Shown here: positions 11,892 through 23,049 of the stretch, one piece after another | Layout of the letters: each line of letters starts with the position of its first letter | Position numbering within the stretch: the stretch's first letter is position 1 | Source: Valencia hispanica | Lineage: Eukaryota; Chordata; Actinopteri; Cyprinodontiformes; Valenciidae | Length of the DNA stretch: 64,000 nucleotides | Assembly (NCBI GenBank): GCA_963556495.2 | Contig: OY747707.1 | Location: 29,613,371-29,677,370, forward strand | Direction: 5' to 3' | Translations under genes and position numbers: made by a program | Notes under the pieces: model-generated | The model's input: the letters and a program-made list of their open reading frames with translations, nothing else | Told to the model about the DNA's origin: nothing | Databases searched by the model: none

Positions 11892-14278
11892 TGCAAAATA
11901 TTCCTGAAGAAGGACAGGATTTAATTTACTTTAAATAAACCAATAAATAAATATATTTTTCATAGAATCCACATATCTGTGGTCCAAGGGAGGCATAATT
12001 AACCCATGACTGTGGAAGTATTTACTTGATTAGCAAATGCTGCAAGCACTAATCACATGTAGATATACTGTATGATTAACTGTAAAAAGCAGAGAAAATG
12101 TTGAGATTCTATGTTTGTACCATAAGTCCCTCTTGTAAATTTCACACCACACCTAATCCCAGAGGCATAAAATAAGCAGAAAGAGAGCAACACATTCAAA
12201 AAAGCCAATTTCCACAGTGTTATGATGTAGAGGGTGTCATTTTTTTCTTTCCTGAGACCATTTTGTTCAGCTATCAAAATTAATTTGACAATAATGCACT
12301 GAGTTATTTTGCATGTAAGGGCACAAAGCAAAATGTCAAAATTGTCTTGTAAGTCAGTGGAAAATAATAGTTTTCCTTCATTTGTTATACATGAAAATAA
12401 AACAGCAATTTCATCCTCCTCTCATTCTGTCTACTGGTCTAAGTTTACTCTAATAAATGTTTTTTCTTGGCTGTGGTTTCTACAATACCGCAGAAGCATT
12501 TCATCATCGCAAACATAATTTTAAGCAGAGATCACAAATTTTGTTAGAATTTGGTCAAGTATTGGTTTCTGCCTGTTGCATTTCCCAAATATGAAAGAAA
12601 ACACAAAAGAACAGTGTAGCTTGTTTTTAATGTAGATGCATTGCCATACAATAATCAATTATTGTTGAAGTATAGAAGAAAATGCACATCCTATCGACGC
12701 AGTCCATTAATTATCTCTCTCCAAACACATTTAATTTAAATACCTACTATATTTTATTCATGGTTTAATGCCTTGATCAGCTCTGTTTTGTCTTGCTTAT
12801 ATGCCATTTAGTATTATCAAAGTCCAACAAGCAAATGTCTGGCTAAATGAAGCACTTGATGTCAATTTGAAACCTGGCTCTGAGGAGGATTAGCTTTGAA
12901 CAAAAGAAAGCTTCACATGATGGGGGAAAAAAGTGGGACGATCGTTCTGTTGAAGGCGATGGTACCTTTTATCATGCACCAACCTCCATAAGTTTGATGA
13001 AGGACACACAAAACCAAGAGAACAGCAAGGATGCCAGAAGTCCTGAGAGTTGTGGAAATGAGCACCATTGTATCACACAAGCTCTTTTCCAAAGTACATG
13101 CCACAACTATCACATACTGCAGCTTAAGTGTATTAACACCTACACCAACTCGCCCACACATTGCCACAGGGTACGATGAAACTGTTAATTATGCTACATT
13201 GGACAAAGCTAAATTGTGTTGTTAATTTAGTATCGGAGCTCTTAATGATTTTAAATGTTGGTGGAAAAGATTATTAAATTTTGTTAGCCCTACATATGTT
13301 TCTTTAGAGGGTTTTCTAAAGTATGAGTGTAGTAATAGACTTTGGGTTATAGCCAACTATTTTAAAATACTTTTTTGCAAATACATTTTCTCAGACTGTT
13401 CTTCTCCTAATCAAAAATATGTTTTTATTTAAAAGTGCTTAAGCTATTCTTACTCTTCAAGTGTACCAAAATGAACTAACTCTCAGACATTTGACATAAG
13501 CAATAAGTCAGAATGTATTCTGTACAGCAGCACAGTCTCCAGAATAAAATATGTACAACCTCTATGTTTCTGACCTAAATACCTTTTGTGTCTCTATTTC
13601 ATTTATAAATGATTTCTGATGAATGTACACAGTTTTGAAAAGCTGAATATTATTGTCAGTTATTCTTACCAAAGGAGGCAAGTACACAAAAGGAGGTGGT
13701 AAATCTTAACAGTCGCCATAATTATATGGTTAACTTCTAACAATATTGTTTTCCCAAGAAATGCAATAGTCCAAGAATTATTAAATAACTTTTTTAGATA
13801 GTCAGAGAGCTCTACAGCTGTGTTTTCATTTTTTAAAGCCCCCTGCCTTTATTCTGGCACTTTTTTTTGTTGATTTAAAAACATCTTTTTTTTCAAACAA
13901 TCTAAATGTTTTTTTTTACAATCATGTTCTGATTGCATTGGCTTCTGCAGTAACCTGCTTGCCTGTGTCATGTAATATGCCGCAGCATGTTGTGGTCATA
14001 AAGCTGTTTGTATAGAATGCAGCTATGCGGAAAGCAGATAAACACTATCCATTAAAAATGTAATTATATAGCAGGAGACCAACTTTCTCAGTAGGTTTAG
14101 CCTACGTGCAATAGACTGAAAGCTCTTTAAAACATATTATGAGCCAAACTGTCAAAGAACCATATCAAAACAGAGAGTAAACATGCTAGCATAAGCTACG
14201 TCTGAAATGAAGAGCTTCACATGAAAACGTTGTCAGCAGGAGAAGGACACAACTTTTTCAAAGCCAATAGGTTTATGT
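11892..14278. other. Intronic sequence, largely unique, nothing recognised
   Basis: 2.4 kb without recognisable transposon ends or coding frames. Short frames at 12309-12518 and 12913-13225 overlap each other on both strands and show no family features. Confidence 0.5.
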
Positions 14279-14824
14279 TTAGCCCTGGAGAACCCACGGG
14301 GTCAAATTTGGCCGCTGTTAATTGCTGCTACTCAAAATGAACAAACATAAAAAAAATTGTCAAATTTAACTTCTAAAGCCCAGAGTGCCACTTCTGCCCC
14401 CTGCATAGAGACACCTAGTGGATGCATATTGAACTCACATGAGCCAAAGTGGTAGTGAGAAGTTGGCTGACCACATGCTGTTTTGTTGAGCTGGAAACCT
14501 CGCCAAACAAAATCGTCTTCTCAGTAAACCAGCAGTTGGTAAAATTTTGTATTTTTTGTTAATCTACTTTGTATTAACTTGCAAAATGGCTAGAAGTACG
14601 TTTTTTATTCATTTTGGATAAATTAGCGACTCTGAACTAGTAAAAAAAACAATGGGTCAAAAATGACCTTCTGGGTGTATGGGTTAAAAAATGTCGGGTC
14701 AAAAATGACCCTTTGGTTCATTGAGTGACTTTGTAGATGGAGAATGGTTACAGTCCTGTATTTGACTAAAGCCTTGAAATAAATTCATTTGTATAATGAA
14801 TTTTACTAAGTTACCTATGTAGTA

Positions 14825-15345
14825 CAGGGTCAGAGACTAATAAAGTAAATACCAATCCCACTTTTTCAGTCCCGATACCGATGCCTGGGCTTTGTGTATC
14901 CTGTCGATACCCGATACCAATCCAATACTATTGTTGAATTAATAATAAACTGTATACCCTCCACTTTATACCTTACTTGAAGAGACTAAATGTCCCATAC
15001 TTTACTAACTAAACATAACTAAGACTTCTTTTTTCCTTTCTGACCGCGCTCCTTTTGTTTTGCTGAGCTGCAGGAATTCAGCGTGCTCCTTAGCATAGTA
15101 TTTCTGGATGTGCTTGATTAAAGTAGTACCGTTGTACTTTGCAGTAATACCACCTCCCCTCGAATAATTTACTTTGCAAACATTGCAAACAGCCGACGAA
15201 CTAGTTGGAGTGGCAAGAGTGAAATTTCTCCACAAAGCTGACCCTGTGGCTCGCTCCATGTTGCTTCTAGCATGCGACACACGTGAAGATGAAGTATGAA
15301 ATGCGTTCTGCTGCAACGAGAAAAAAAACTAAACAAAAAAAAAGC
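14825..15345 (-). mobile_element. hAT relic nested in the piggyBac-like element
   Basis: It starts CAGGGTCAGAGAC, a hAT-like terminus, followed by TTTTTCAGTCCCGATACCGA subterminal sequence typical of fish hAT ends. It contains a minus-strand BED zinc-finger frame (listed separately). The other end is not clear. Confidence 0.6.
15005..15316 (-). pseudogene. hAT transposase N-terminus, BED zinc finger
   Basis: The 103-codon frame contains SALWRNFTLATP, CNVCKVNYSRGGG and LIKHIQKYYAKEHAEF, that is the aromatic start, C-x2-C and H-x-n-H pattern of a BED finger (residues about 27-80). BED fingers head hAT transposases of the ZBED type. The frame then stops (MFS) and the catalytic part is gone. An intact small frame is preserved, but nothing suggests that it is a host gene. 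Confidence 0.75.
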
Positions 15346-15633
15346 CTGGATCAGCCAGTGGATCTGTTCATTTTTCCGATCCCCGAGCTGTGTGGTTGAT
15401 TACTTTCCTCAATTTAAAATTGTCTACATTAACAGTGTTTGTTATTGTGATTCTTTGAAATGATATGCCTAAAGCCCAATGGGTCAAATTTGACCCTAAT
15501 CCTAAATTAGGGAATAAAAGGTTAAAATTGAAAAAGTGGATAATTTGATGTTCAGTGAACTTATAGAAGTAATTTAATGCAAAGTTCATAATTTTCCAAA
15601 GAAGATAATGGTTCTTGGGTTCTCCAGGGTTAA

Positions 15634-16109
15634 AGTCAGATGTTGGAGCAGCATGTTCAAACTGACCAGCAGAACCTTCAATTAGGACATAGCTTAAGCA
15701 CATATATGGCACTGACTTCATTAACCTTAACATAGTACCTATATAGATTGGCATTTGGTATCAGCAAATGCCTAATATTGAATGACTTGGATCAAAGCCG
15801 GGGACGAAAGGGAACGAAAGATTCTGATCACAACAACTCGTTTCAGGTGCCTATTTGGAAATTGGTATCATTCATAATGAAGTCAGAAAAAAAGCTCTTT
15901 ACCTGGAATAGTCTTATTTAAGCTTACAATGGTTTTGAACAGAGGTGTTGGTGTCCTTGTCTATAAAGTCACTGAAGGAAAACAAAATTTGAAAAGAGTG
16001 AAATAATATAATATTTGTAAAATAATTCAGCAGGGTTTTTAAGGACAAAAAAGTTAATAAACACAATACAAGAAAAACAGCTTTTACTGGACCTTTACTG
16101 GAATGATGT
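15634..16109. other. Intronic, nothing recognised
   Basis: No coding or named repeat seen. Confidence 0.5.
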
Positions 16110-16696
16110 TTAAAGGGGGGTATTATGCAAAATGGACTTTCTGAAGCTTAATATGCTGAGAACCTGTCTTTCCCTCATTAAAAACATGCCTGAAGTGTTG
16201 CTCTGACCCATTCACTCATGGTAGAGTAATCTTTGAGTCTCTGCTGGTAGTTCTCGGGGTTGCTGAAACGCCTGCTCCTACCTATCCCCGCCTTTTCCAC
16301 CCATCTCCTCCTCCGACCTTACGTACTCAGCCAAGAGCCTCGCCCCTGCAGAGCTCCCCTTCCCTTCCCCTCCCCACCTCACACAACTCCGGCTGAGTCC
16401 CAGGTGCAGTAATTATAACACACCAGCTGCGCGTTTTTTGTGGGATTTTTTTTCTGACTCCGTGCATGATGCAATGATGCACGGTATGTGACGAACTGAA
16501 GGGGGAGTGTCAGAAAGAGTGGGAGGGTTTTAGAGAGGCACAGGCGAAAATCAAGGCGTCCAATACGGAAGTAAATTTCTTTAAGGTGGATTTGGATATA
16601 TAACGGACTTTTATAAGACTTAAGGTGACAATTTTATTGGAGTGTGCTATAGAAGGGTAATATGTGCCTGGAAGAAGCATAATACCCCCCCTTTAA
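16110..16696. mobile_element. TTAA-flanked MITE, AGGGGGGTATTATGC ends
   Basis: TTAA (16110-16113) is followed by AGGGGGGTATTATGC and the right end GCATAATACCCCCC-CT precedes TTAA (16693-16696). The interior is GC-rich with C-tracts (16270-16400) and has no long frame. A second copy of one end lies at 7931. Confidence 0.85.
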
Positions 16697-18388
16697 GTAT
16701 TACAAAAATTTAAATTTTTTCACCAACAAATTAAATAAACCTGCCATAAAAACATTTTTTTGAAGTTTCAATGATAATTTTAAGTAGTTTTTAATGCAAT
16801 AATTTATTTTTGTTAGGAATCATTTCAATTAAAGGAAACAGATATTCAGGTAGAATATGTATAATGGATCGGAAAACATATAAATCTTGAGGCTTAAGAA
16901 CCCAAGATCAAATACTAAAGGTTGATGCCATCTTTTATAAGAGATAAACCCCAGAAACACAAAGCTTGTCTACACAAAGTAGAACTACATTACTGGTGTA
17001 CCAAGGGGAATTATCTGTAATTAAGCTAAACTTAAGTCTTTCAAGTCATCTTTACTCTTAGATCTGTAAAACAAATCTAATTTTTTGTGTGTAGATAAAC
17101 TTTTTATTTCATGTTGCAAATTATTGGAGCTCAAATTTTATTCTCATTTAACATAAGCTATGCTGACAATATTGTTGTCATTAATTAAAACCTTAATTTG
17201 AGTATAGATTTCCTTGTACTAAGACAGCTAACCGAAAGTATTTGATAAGAAGAACAGCACAGATCCCATGCATTATTTTGTGTGCCATGTTTATTTGTGT
17301 TTCTCCTTCTTTTTTTATTTACAAAGGGAAAACTACTATTCATTAAGTATAGCTACTGTGTACGGAGCAAATGTAATAAGAAGGGAGCAGAGAGAAGTAG
17401 GCAGATGCTGAATTAATTTCTATGCTACCTATCTGCAGAGGAGCCTGCAGATGATGCTAATGCAAAGGGATGCATAAGCTCTGAAGGTAAAGCAACAACA
17501 GAGTGAGAAGCACTCGACATTTGTAGTCATATGCCTCGCTGCATAAGCAGAAGTAATTTCAGGGCGGTGTTTTTACCTAGAGTGTACCTAGTATTAGAAA
17601 CAGTTCACATAAGATTATTTACTTGGTATTATTAGTCAAAAAGTAATAATGTAATTCTATTCTTGCACTCTGTATAGCATTTAAAAAAATATACAATAAG
17701 AGAAGTTATGATAATGATTCTAACCTATCCAAAAGTAAAAATGGAAAAATGTAATCTGCTTAGCCGGTCATTAGCTTTACAATTCTCTATCATGTTATGT
17801 CACTTTAGCTCTAAGGAAGCCAAAGCATTACAATGGCTCTATGATCTCATCTAGCCAAATCACTGCAAAATAAATGACAAATAGCTGTGATCTTACACAT
17901 AACTGTAAAACAAAACAAAAAAACTGGTTTACAAAAACAAAAGACACTGCTTGGTTATTATAAATAGAATCAGAGAAAGCCTAGCAACATACCCACTGTG
18001 CATCTGGTGTCTGTGAGAATGAATAAATATTCAGAGTGCATGATAGTGGAAGCTGCACAGGTGCATATATTACCTGTATCAAAGCAGCCAGGAGACTAGA
18101 GGGATGGTAAAAGGTAAAGACATAAAAGCAACGCTACTTAACCTACCAGCTTTTGTGTTGGTGCATTTGGAACAAAAAATAATAATTCTCCATTTTCGAT
18201 AATAGCGATATCTTGTCTAAATCTGCAAAAAAATAGTGGCTTTGTTGTTAAACAAATGTACCAGTATTTGTTGGTAAGATAGTGAAGCAGCGTGCAAGTA
18301 GGCGGGTGATGTTTTGTGTGATCAATTCTGAGGGAAAAATGCATAATGTGGATCTTCCATCTTGCAGTCTTGCAGACACTGACACCAT
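16697..18388. other. Intronic, mostly unique; includes a candidate enhancer
   Basis: No transposon ends or coding found. The 17330-17580 part stands out and is listed separately. Confidence 0.5.
17330..17580. promoter_or_regulatory. Candidate conserved non-coding element with clustered POU-like motifs
   Basis: GATGCTAATGCAAAGGGATG at 17453-17472 contains overlapping octamer-like words (ATGCTAAT, ATGCAAA) followed by ATGCATAA (17470-17477), with GAATTAATTTC (homeodomain-like TAAT) 40 bp upstream. The stretch is repeat-free and compositionally balanced inside a transposon-rich intron. Regulatory function is inference; conservation was not tested. Confidence 0.35.
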
Positions 18389-19368
18389 TTAAAGGGATAG
18401 TTTTAATTTTTTGAAGTGATGTTCTATGAAGTTATTATCAGTTCTGCTTCTAACTACATGTTAGCTTTCCACTGGTGTAAAGATTCTTTTCAATTTCTCA
18501 TTAAAAACAAAAACATTCCTACTTTCTATATAAACTAAATATTAAACTGTCTTAATAAAATGTTTATTGTAAATGAAAACACGTTTCTGATCATTGAAAA
18601 CCTACAAATACAGTAAACTTGTGGGAAACTAAAGTTATTATAAGTATTTCTGCAAATAAAATAAAAGACAAATAAAAAAATACAGCATATCTACTTTGCT
18701 CCTTTAAAGACAGATTCTTAATTTTACATATACATGGGTCTTAGGTAGCATTTTTGTGGTGATGAGTCATTAACTATTTATATCAGTAAGAGAAACAATA
18801 TCACAATAAGTGAATGTGAAAGCAAGATAACTGGTGCTCTTACATAACTTAAATTTAAACTTGACTCAAGTTTATTTAAAAAAAGACAACATGATTAATG
18901 TTAGAGACAGGGCTGCTCCAATATCAGTATTGGACTTGATACTCTAATCATTCTTGGATTCAGTGTTGGGCTGAGGCCTTTTGACTGATTTCACACTGGT
19001 TATTACCAGAGGTGTAAAGTAATGAATAACATTTACTTGCGTTACTGTAATTGAGTAGGTTTTTTGTGTAATTGTAATTTTTATGTTGTTTTTAAAGTCT
19101 GTTTGTAAAGTCTGAGTATTTTTTAAAGTATTGTACTTCACTATATTTTCAATTATATCCGTTACTGAGTTAAAAAAATAAATAAATAATATGACACTAT
19201 AATATGAAATATTACACCCTGGAAATACTGCAATGCATGATGGATAGGAGAACGGGAGCTAATAAGGATAAAAATGGAAGCACCAGACATCAGTATGGAT
19301 CCAGTGAACAAAGAGACCTCATCAAATAAAGTTAAACTCAAAGGAAACAATGTTAACCCTAGCCATAT

Positions 19369-20195
19369 TTAAAGGAGACATCACCTGTTACTAAAATTAC
19401 TAACTACTCCCTATCATAGTCTTTCATGCCTTTAAAATAAATTCTAGTCAAACAAATCTTTTTTGAAAGGTGCTTTTCTGACCCATTCAGTAAAACCCGT
19501 ATTGTCTCCCGAGAGTGCATGCGATATTTCGGCGTTCCGTTCATTATAATAATGCAAATGAGGATTGCGTTGATTGGTCATAGGAAGGAGGGGGGATGAC
19601 GCTCCACTGCAACACTCTCCAAAAAAACAACATGGCTCATGTTATGAATGAACCCAACCTCGCCGCGACCTACGGAATCCAACCGTTAATGAACGAGCCC
19701 GACTCCGAACCAGTGCTGGAAAGTGAAGAGGTCGAACAGATAGAAGGACATCTACAGCAAGATGTCTCTGAATGGTAAAGGCAACCATTTGATCAATAGC
19801 GTGATAAAACACTTGTTAGTTTCTACAAAATAGGTTTGCCTTCTTATAAAGTCGATTATTACAATAACAGCGATGTACTCTTCTTCAGTAATGGCGGCGG
19901 GGCTCGGCTGAATGTGAGGGTGAGAAGGGCAGGGCGAGCTCCAGCAGCATTGGTCTGCTTTGTTCATAAATGGTAAAATTCTGTCGTTTTGACGTAAAAC
20001 CGGCACAGAAATCAAACGTATGTTTTTAAGGGCGCATGTACGTGAAGTGCACGTGCAGTGGTTAGAGAAGCCAATGGTAAACAAATGCAGCACTTTTGAA
20101 TATTGGCTTAATACCCACTGTAAAATCATTAGAAAACCATATTATACATGTTTTCACATGGAAAAAGTTAAAATTTAAGGTGATGACCCCTTTAA
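19369..20195 (+). mobile_element. TTAA-flanked element carrying an acidic first-exon frame
   Basis: TTAA-AGGAGACATCACCT (19369) faces AGGTGATGACCCCT-TTAA (ending 20195). It is the innermost layer of the 18389-23049 nest. It contains the frame described next and CpG-rich patches (19500-19780 and 19900-20060), unusual for this AT-rich intron. Confidence 0.85.
19596..19778 (+). CDS. Transposon-encoded acidic N-terminal peptide, exon-1-like
   Basis: The frame is open for 60 codons; a likely functional start is the ATG at 19632 (MAHVMNEPNLAATYGIQPLM), the next is at 19647. The C-terminal part is very acidic (NEPDSEPVLESEEVEQIEG) and ends QQDVSEW followed by TAA. The last Trp codon overlaps a good splice donor, GAATG|GTAAAG (GT 19775-19776), so the stop may never be used. 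The related frame at 60422-60541 ends DMSAW at the same TG|GTAA. From memory, fish TTAA-type transposon proteins with a downstream WCxCGxC cysteine motif have such a lead-in; that is inference. Confidence 0.5.
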   Translation: MTLHCNTLQKNNMAHVMNEPNLAATYGIQPLMNEPDSEPVLESEEVEQIEGHLQQDVSEW

Positions 20196-21564
20196 GTGGC
20201 CGTATTTAAGAGACCGAGGTAGCAGTTTAAAAAAACTCCACATCAATTTTGCCCGAGCATGTAGAGGTACGTTAAACTAAGCTAGTGTAACGGTCAAGTC
20301 ATAGTTTAATAAAAGGCAAAATAAAGTTCTCTTTTTCATCGGCCTATCCACTACTCGTGTTCTCTCCAAGGCGTGAGGCACGTCGGGGTGGGGGAAGATA
20401 TTTGCAAATAAATTGGTACCACTTTGATTCATCTGTAAACACATTGAAATTTTTATAATTCAGACTAAGTTACTACTTTGTAAGCACAATAAGTATTTGT
20501 AAATATAATTCTTTAGCATATGCATTGTACTTTATAATTTTAACAGAAATATGCACTCATCACAGGAAGCATTATTGTAAAGTTGTGAAGCTACCTACAA
20601 TAAGGTAGAGAAATAGAGATTTAGTCTGAAATATGTAATTTGGCTCCTCTAGATGAAATATGTAGGTGAACAGATTTGGTTCCCTATTAGAAAGAAACTT
20701 CTCAGTTTAATTTTTTTTTCCTTTAATGATTATTTGCCTTTAATGCTTATTTAAAGCATGATAAACACTTTTTGATGATTGAAGTGTTTACAGAACAATT
20801 AACAACATATCTATAAACTAATTATTAGCCATTATAAGGGGAGCTTTCGTGTAAAGTGGTACCAATAAATTAAATTGTCCAGTTTTATTGTTTTGAACAA
20901 GCATGCATGTACTAATGGTGAGTGATTTGTTGGGATTTTTAGAGTGATTTATAATGTGTTGAATTAAATAATTAGATGTTAGAAGTTAGTTTTCCAATGC
21001 AGAAAATACTTGACTGCACAGCGAGCAAGGATAAACTTTACTAACTTTAAAATTCAGTTGCTGCTCAAAATTAACAGGAGGTTCACACAGTACCACTCTA
21101 AGAATGGGCACATATAAAGGAACTGTAATCTAGGCAGAGCGATTGTGAAAAAAATAAAACAAATATTTTACCAGTAGGTATGTTAATTTGACAAGCAACT
21201 ACTTTAAGATTTATGTCCCAATGTCTTTCTTGCACTACTCAGGAGAGACTGTCTTACCGTGGTCAAAAAAAAAGTTACAAAGTAACTTTTACTCTGAGTA
21301 CATTTTATTTAAATTACTTTTTACTTTTACTTTTACTTGAGTACATATAGACTTGAAAGGATTTTTTCCGGCCTTATTGTGTTATTATTTATCTTGTAAA
21401 TTAATACAATTGAATGTATGGGCACAAACTGCAGCATTCCAACTAAATAAAAATAACAAAAATGTTAAGTAAAAATGCTCTGGATTTGAAAATATTGGTA
21501 TTTAGAGATATTTAGATATGGGGATCAAATTGGGACTCAAAACTACTTGATTGGAACATCCCTG

Positions 21565-22139
21565 ATTGGAGTGATAATCTTGTACTGTCTTTATTATCTT
21601 ATATTAGCATTTAAACTTGCTATTAGCAGTCCCTGTGTCTATTCCCTGCAGAGTTAGTAGACCCATACTGTAATTAAGATTTCCAGAAAACTGACAACAT
21701 TTTCCAATCCAACCATATCACGAGAGAGAAAGGATAAAAGAGAACAATTTAGTATGTTCATCTCTCTGTTATAGCAGAATAAATAGCTAATGTGCCTCAG
21801 TAGAAAATATTGTTTCCTTTGAATAAGTTTCCTGTTTCCTACACCTTTTGTGCTGCCTCTTACTTCATTTTTTAATACTCAGTAATACTCATTGATCTAG
21901 AAAATAGCTAAGTGAGTTATGTTCCCACAGTAACACCTTCCACTGAAGAATATAATAAGGTAACATTTATGGTCCATTCTAAGGTTGTGTGATACCACAA
22001 AAATATTTGGGACGTGATTGCTAAAAACTGTAAGGATGATTAGGATTAGGATAAGGATGATGAATCATTACAATTATTTAACCAACATTTTCCAGACTTT
22101 TCTGTTTCAAAATGTCCCTATCACCCTCATCCACCCTAT
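21565..22139. other. Interior of the AGGGATAGTT element, nothing further recognised
   Basis: AT-rich sequence without a credible frame between the hAT right end and the SINE. Confidence 0.45.
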
Positions 22140-22231
22140 GCAGAGGAGCTGGTGCCTATCTCCAGCAGTCAAGGGGTGAGAGGTGGGGATGCCAGTTGCA
22201 GAGCAACACAGAGACATACAGGACAAACAAC

Positions 22232-22297
<66 letters not shown>

Positions 22298-22489
22298 AAG
22301 ACAATTTAGAGAAACCAATTCACCTAACAGTCATGCTTTTGGACTGTGGGAGGAAGCTGGAATACCTGGAGAGAACCCATACATGCACAGGGAGATCATG
22401 CAAACTCCAGGCAGAAAGACCCAGGCGTTTGAACCTGGACCTTCTTGCTGCAAAGCAACAGTGCCACCAACTGCGCCACAATGCAGCCC
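22140..22489 (-). mobile_element. tRNA-derived SINE with internal (CA)n
   Basis: On the minus strand it begins GGGCTGCATTGTGGCGCAGT followed by TGGTGGCACTG, a clear tRNA A box (TGGCGCAGTTGG), and AGGTCCAGGTTCAAACGCC at the B-box position. The body includes GGAGGAAGC, GAGAGAACCCA and CACAGGGAGATCATGCAAAC, the teleost-wide SINE. Internally it has an expanded (CA)n. The same head, more decayed, occurs at 57691. Confidence 0.85.
22233..22294. repeat. (CA)n microsatellite inside the SINE
   Basis: About 30 uninterrupted CA units. His/Thr or Val/Cys frames over it are artefacts. Confidence 0.97.
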
Positions 22490-23049
22490 GCTTTTGCATC
22501 ACAGGTACTAAAAATATATCAGTTATGGGCATTAGGGTCAGTCAGATTCGACCCAACTAATGTGTCTCTCTCTATCACCGTGGGGCCATTTCTGTGTCCA
22601 AACAGTTTTTCTTTTTTTTTGGTTGCTTTTTTTTCTTCCTCCAACTGATCAAATACATTACAAAGCCGTCTATAGCATGTTTAAAAAAAAACAATGGCTC
22701 CATTTTGCCACAAAGCGAAGGCGGCATCAGGGAGCCTTTGGTCATTCATAAGTGGTCAAGTCTGGCATTGCGATAATATTACTATGAAGCTTGGCGGCAT
22801 GAATATGACTATTTCTTTAATCAACATGCTATTTTTCTATATCGTCCAGCCCTATTACAAACAATGTTATTACAATAACAATTGCTCAAAATTGTGCCAT
22901 CTCAAATGTGATGGTGTGGGAAAGTTGAAGTAAAGTTGCGATTAGATCATCATAAATTGAAAATGGGCCAATTCCGGTCACAAGCCCAATTTCTACATGA
23001 ATTCCACTGCATAGAACCCAACTTCCAAAATTCCCAACTATCCCTTTAA

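Larger units (their letters stand above)
14279..15633. mobile_element. piggyBac-like non-autonomous element
   Basis: The ends are inverted: CCCTGGAGAACCCA starts at 14283 and TGGGTTCTCCAGGG ends at 15629. The right flank is TTAA (15630-15633), the left flank TTAG (14279-14282), consistent with a TTAA duplication with one mutation. CCC-starting ends next to TTAA fit piggyBac. Motifs of the form GGGTCAAAwwTGACCC recur inside near both ends. A hAT relic is nested in its middle and no piggyBac transposase frame remains. Confidence 0.8.
18908..21564. mobile_element. hAT-like element with CAGGG ends, nested
   Basis: CAGGGCTGCTCCAAT at 18908 faces ATTGGAACATCCCTG ending at 21564, a 12-of-15 inverted match with the CAGGG signature of hAT. 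The eight bases outside each end (GTTAGAGA and ATTGGAGT) match at 5 positions, a plausible decayed 8-bp duplication. It carries TTACTTTTACTT-type repeats at 19010-19160 and 21255-21345 and a TTAA-flanked element at 19369-20195. Confidence 0.65.
18389..23049. mobile_element. TTAA-flanked element with AGGGATAGTT ends, heavily invaded
   Basis: TTAA-AGGGATAGTT begins at 18389 and AACTATCCCT-TTAA ends at 23049. The match extends inward: the two ends share about 38 bp with gaps, both including AATTTT, GAAGT and GTTCTATG. The original element would be only about 1-1.5 kb; a hAT-like insertion (18908-21564), a SINE (about 22140-22489) and other repeats expanded it to 4.6 kb. Confidence 0.7.

Noticed and set aside
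15368..15754. 128-codon minus frame
   Set aside because: It crosses the right end of the piggyBac-like element into unique sequence, so it cannot be an ancestral coding unit.
22440..22489. Possible tRNA gene on the minus strand
   Set aside because: The A and B boxes belong to a SINE head; no complete cloverleaf and the SINE body follows.
22107..22560. His/Thr- and Cys/Val-rich frames
   Set aside because: They cross the (CA)n inside a SINE.
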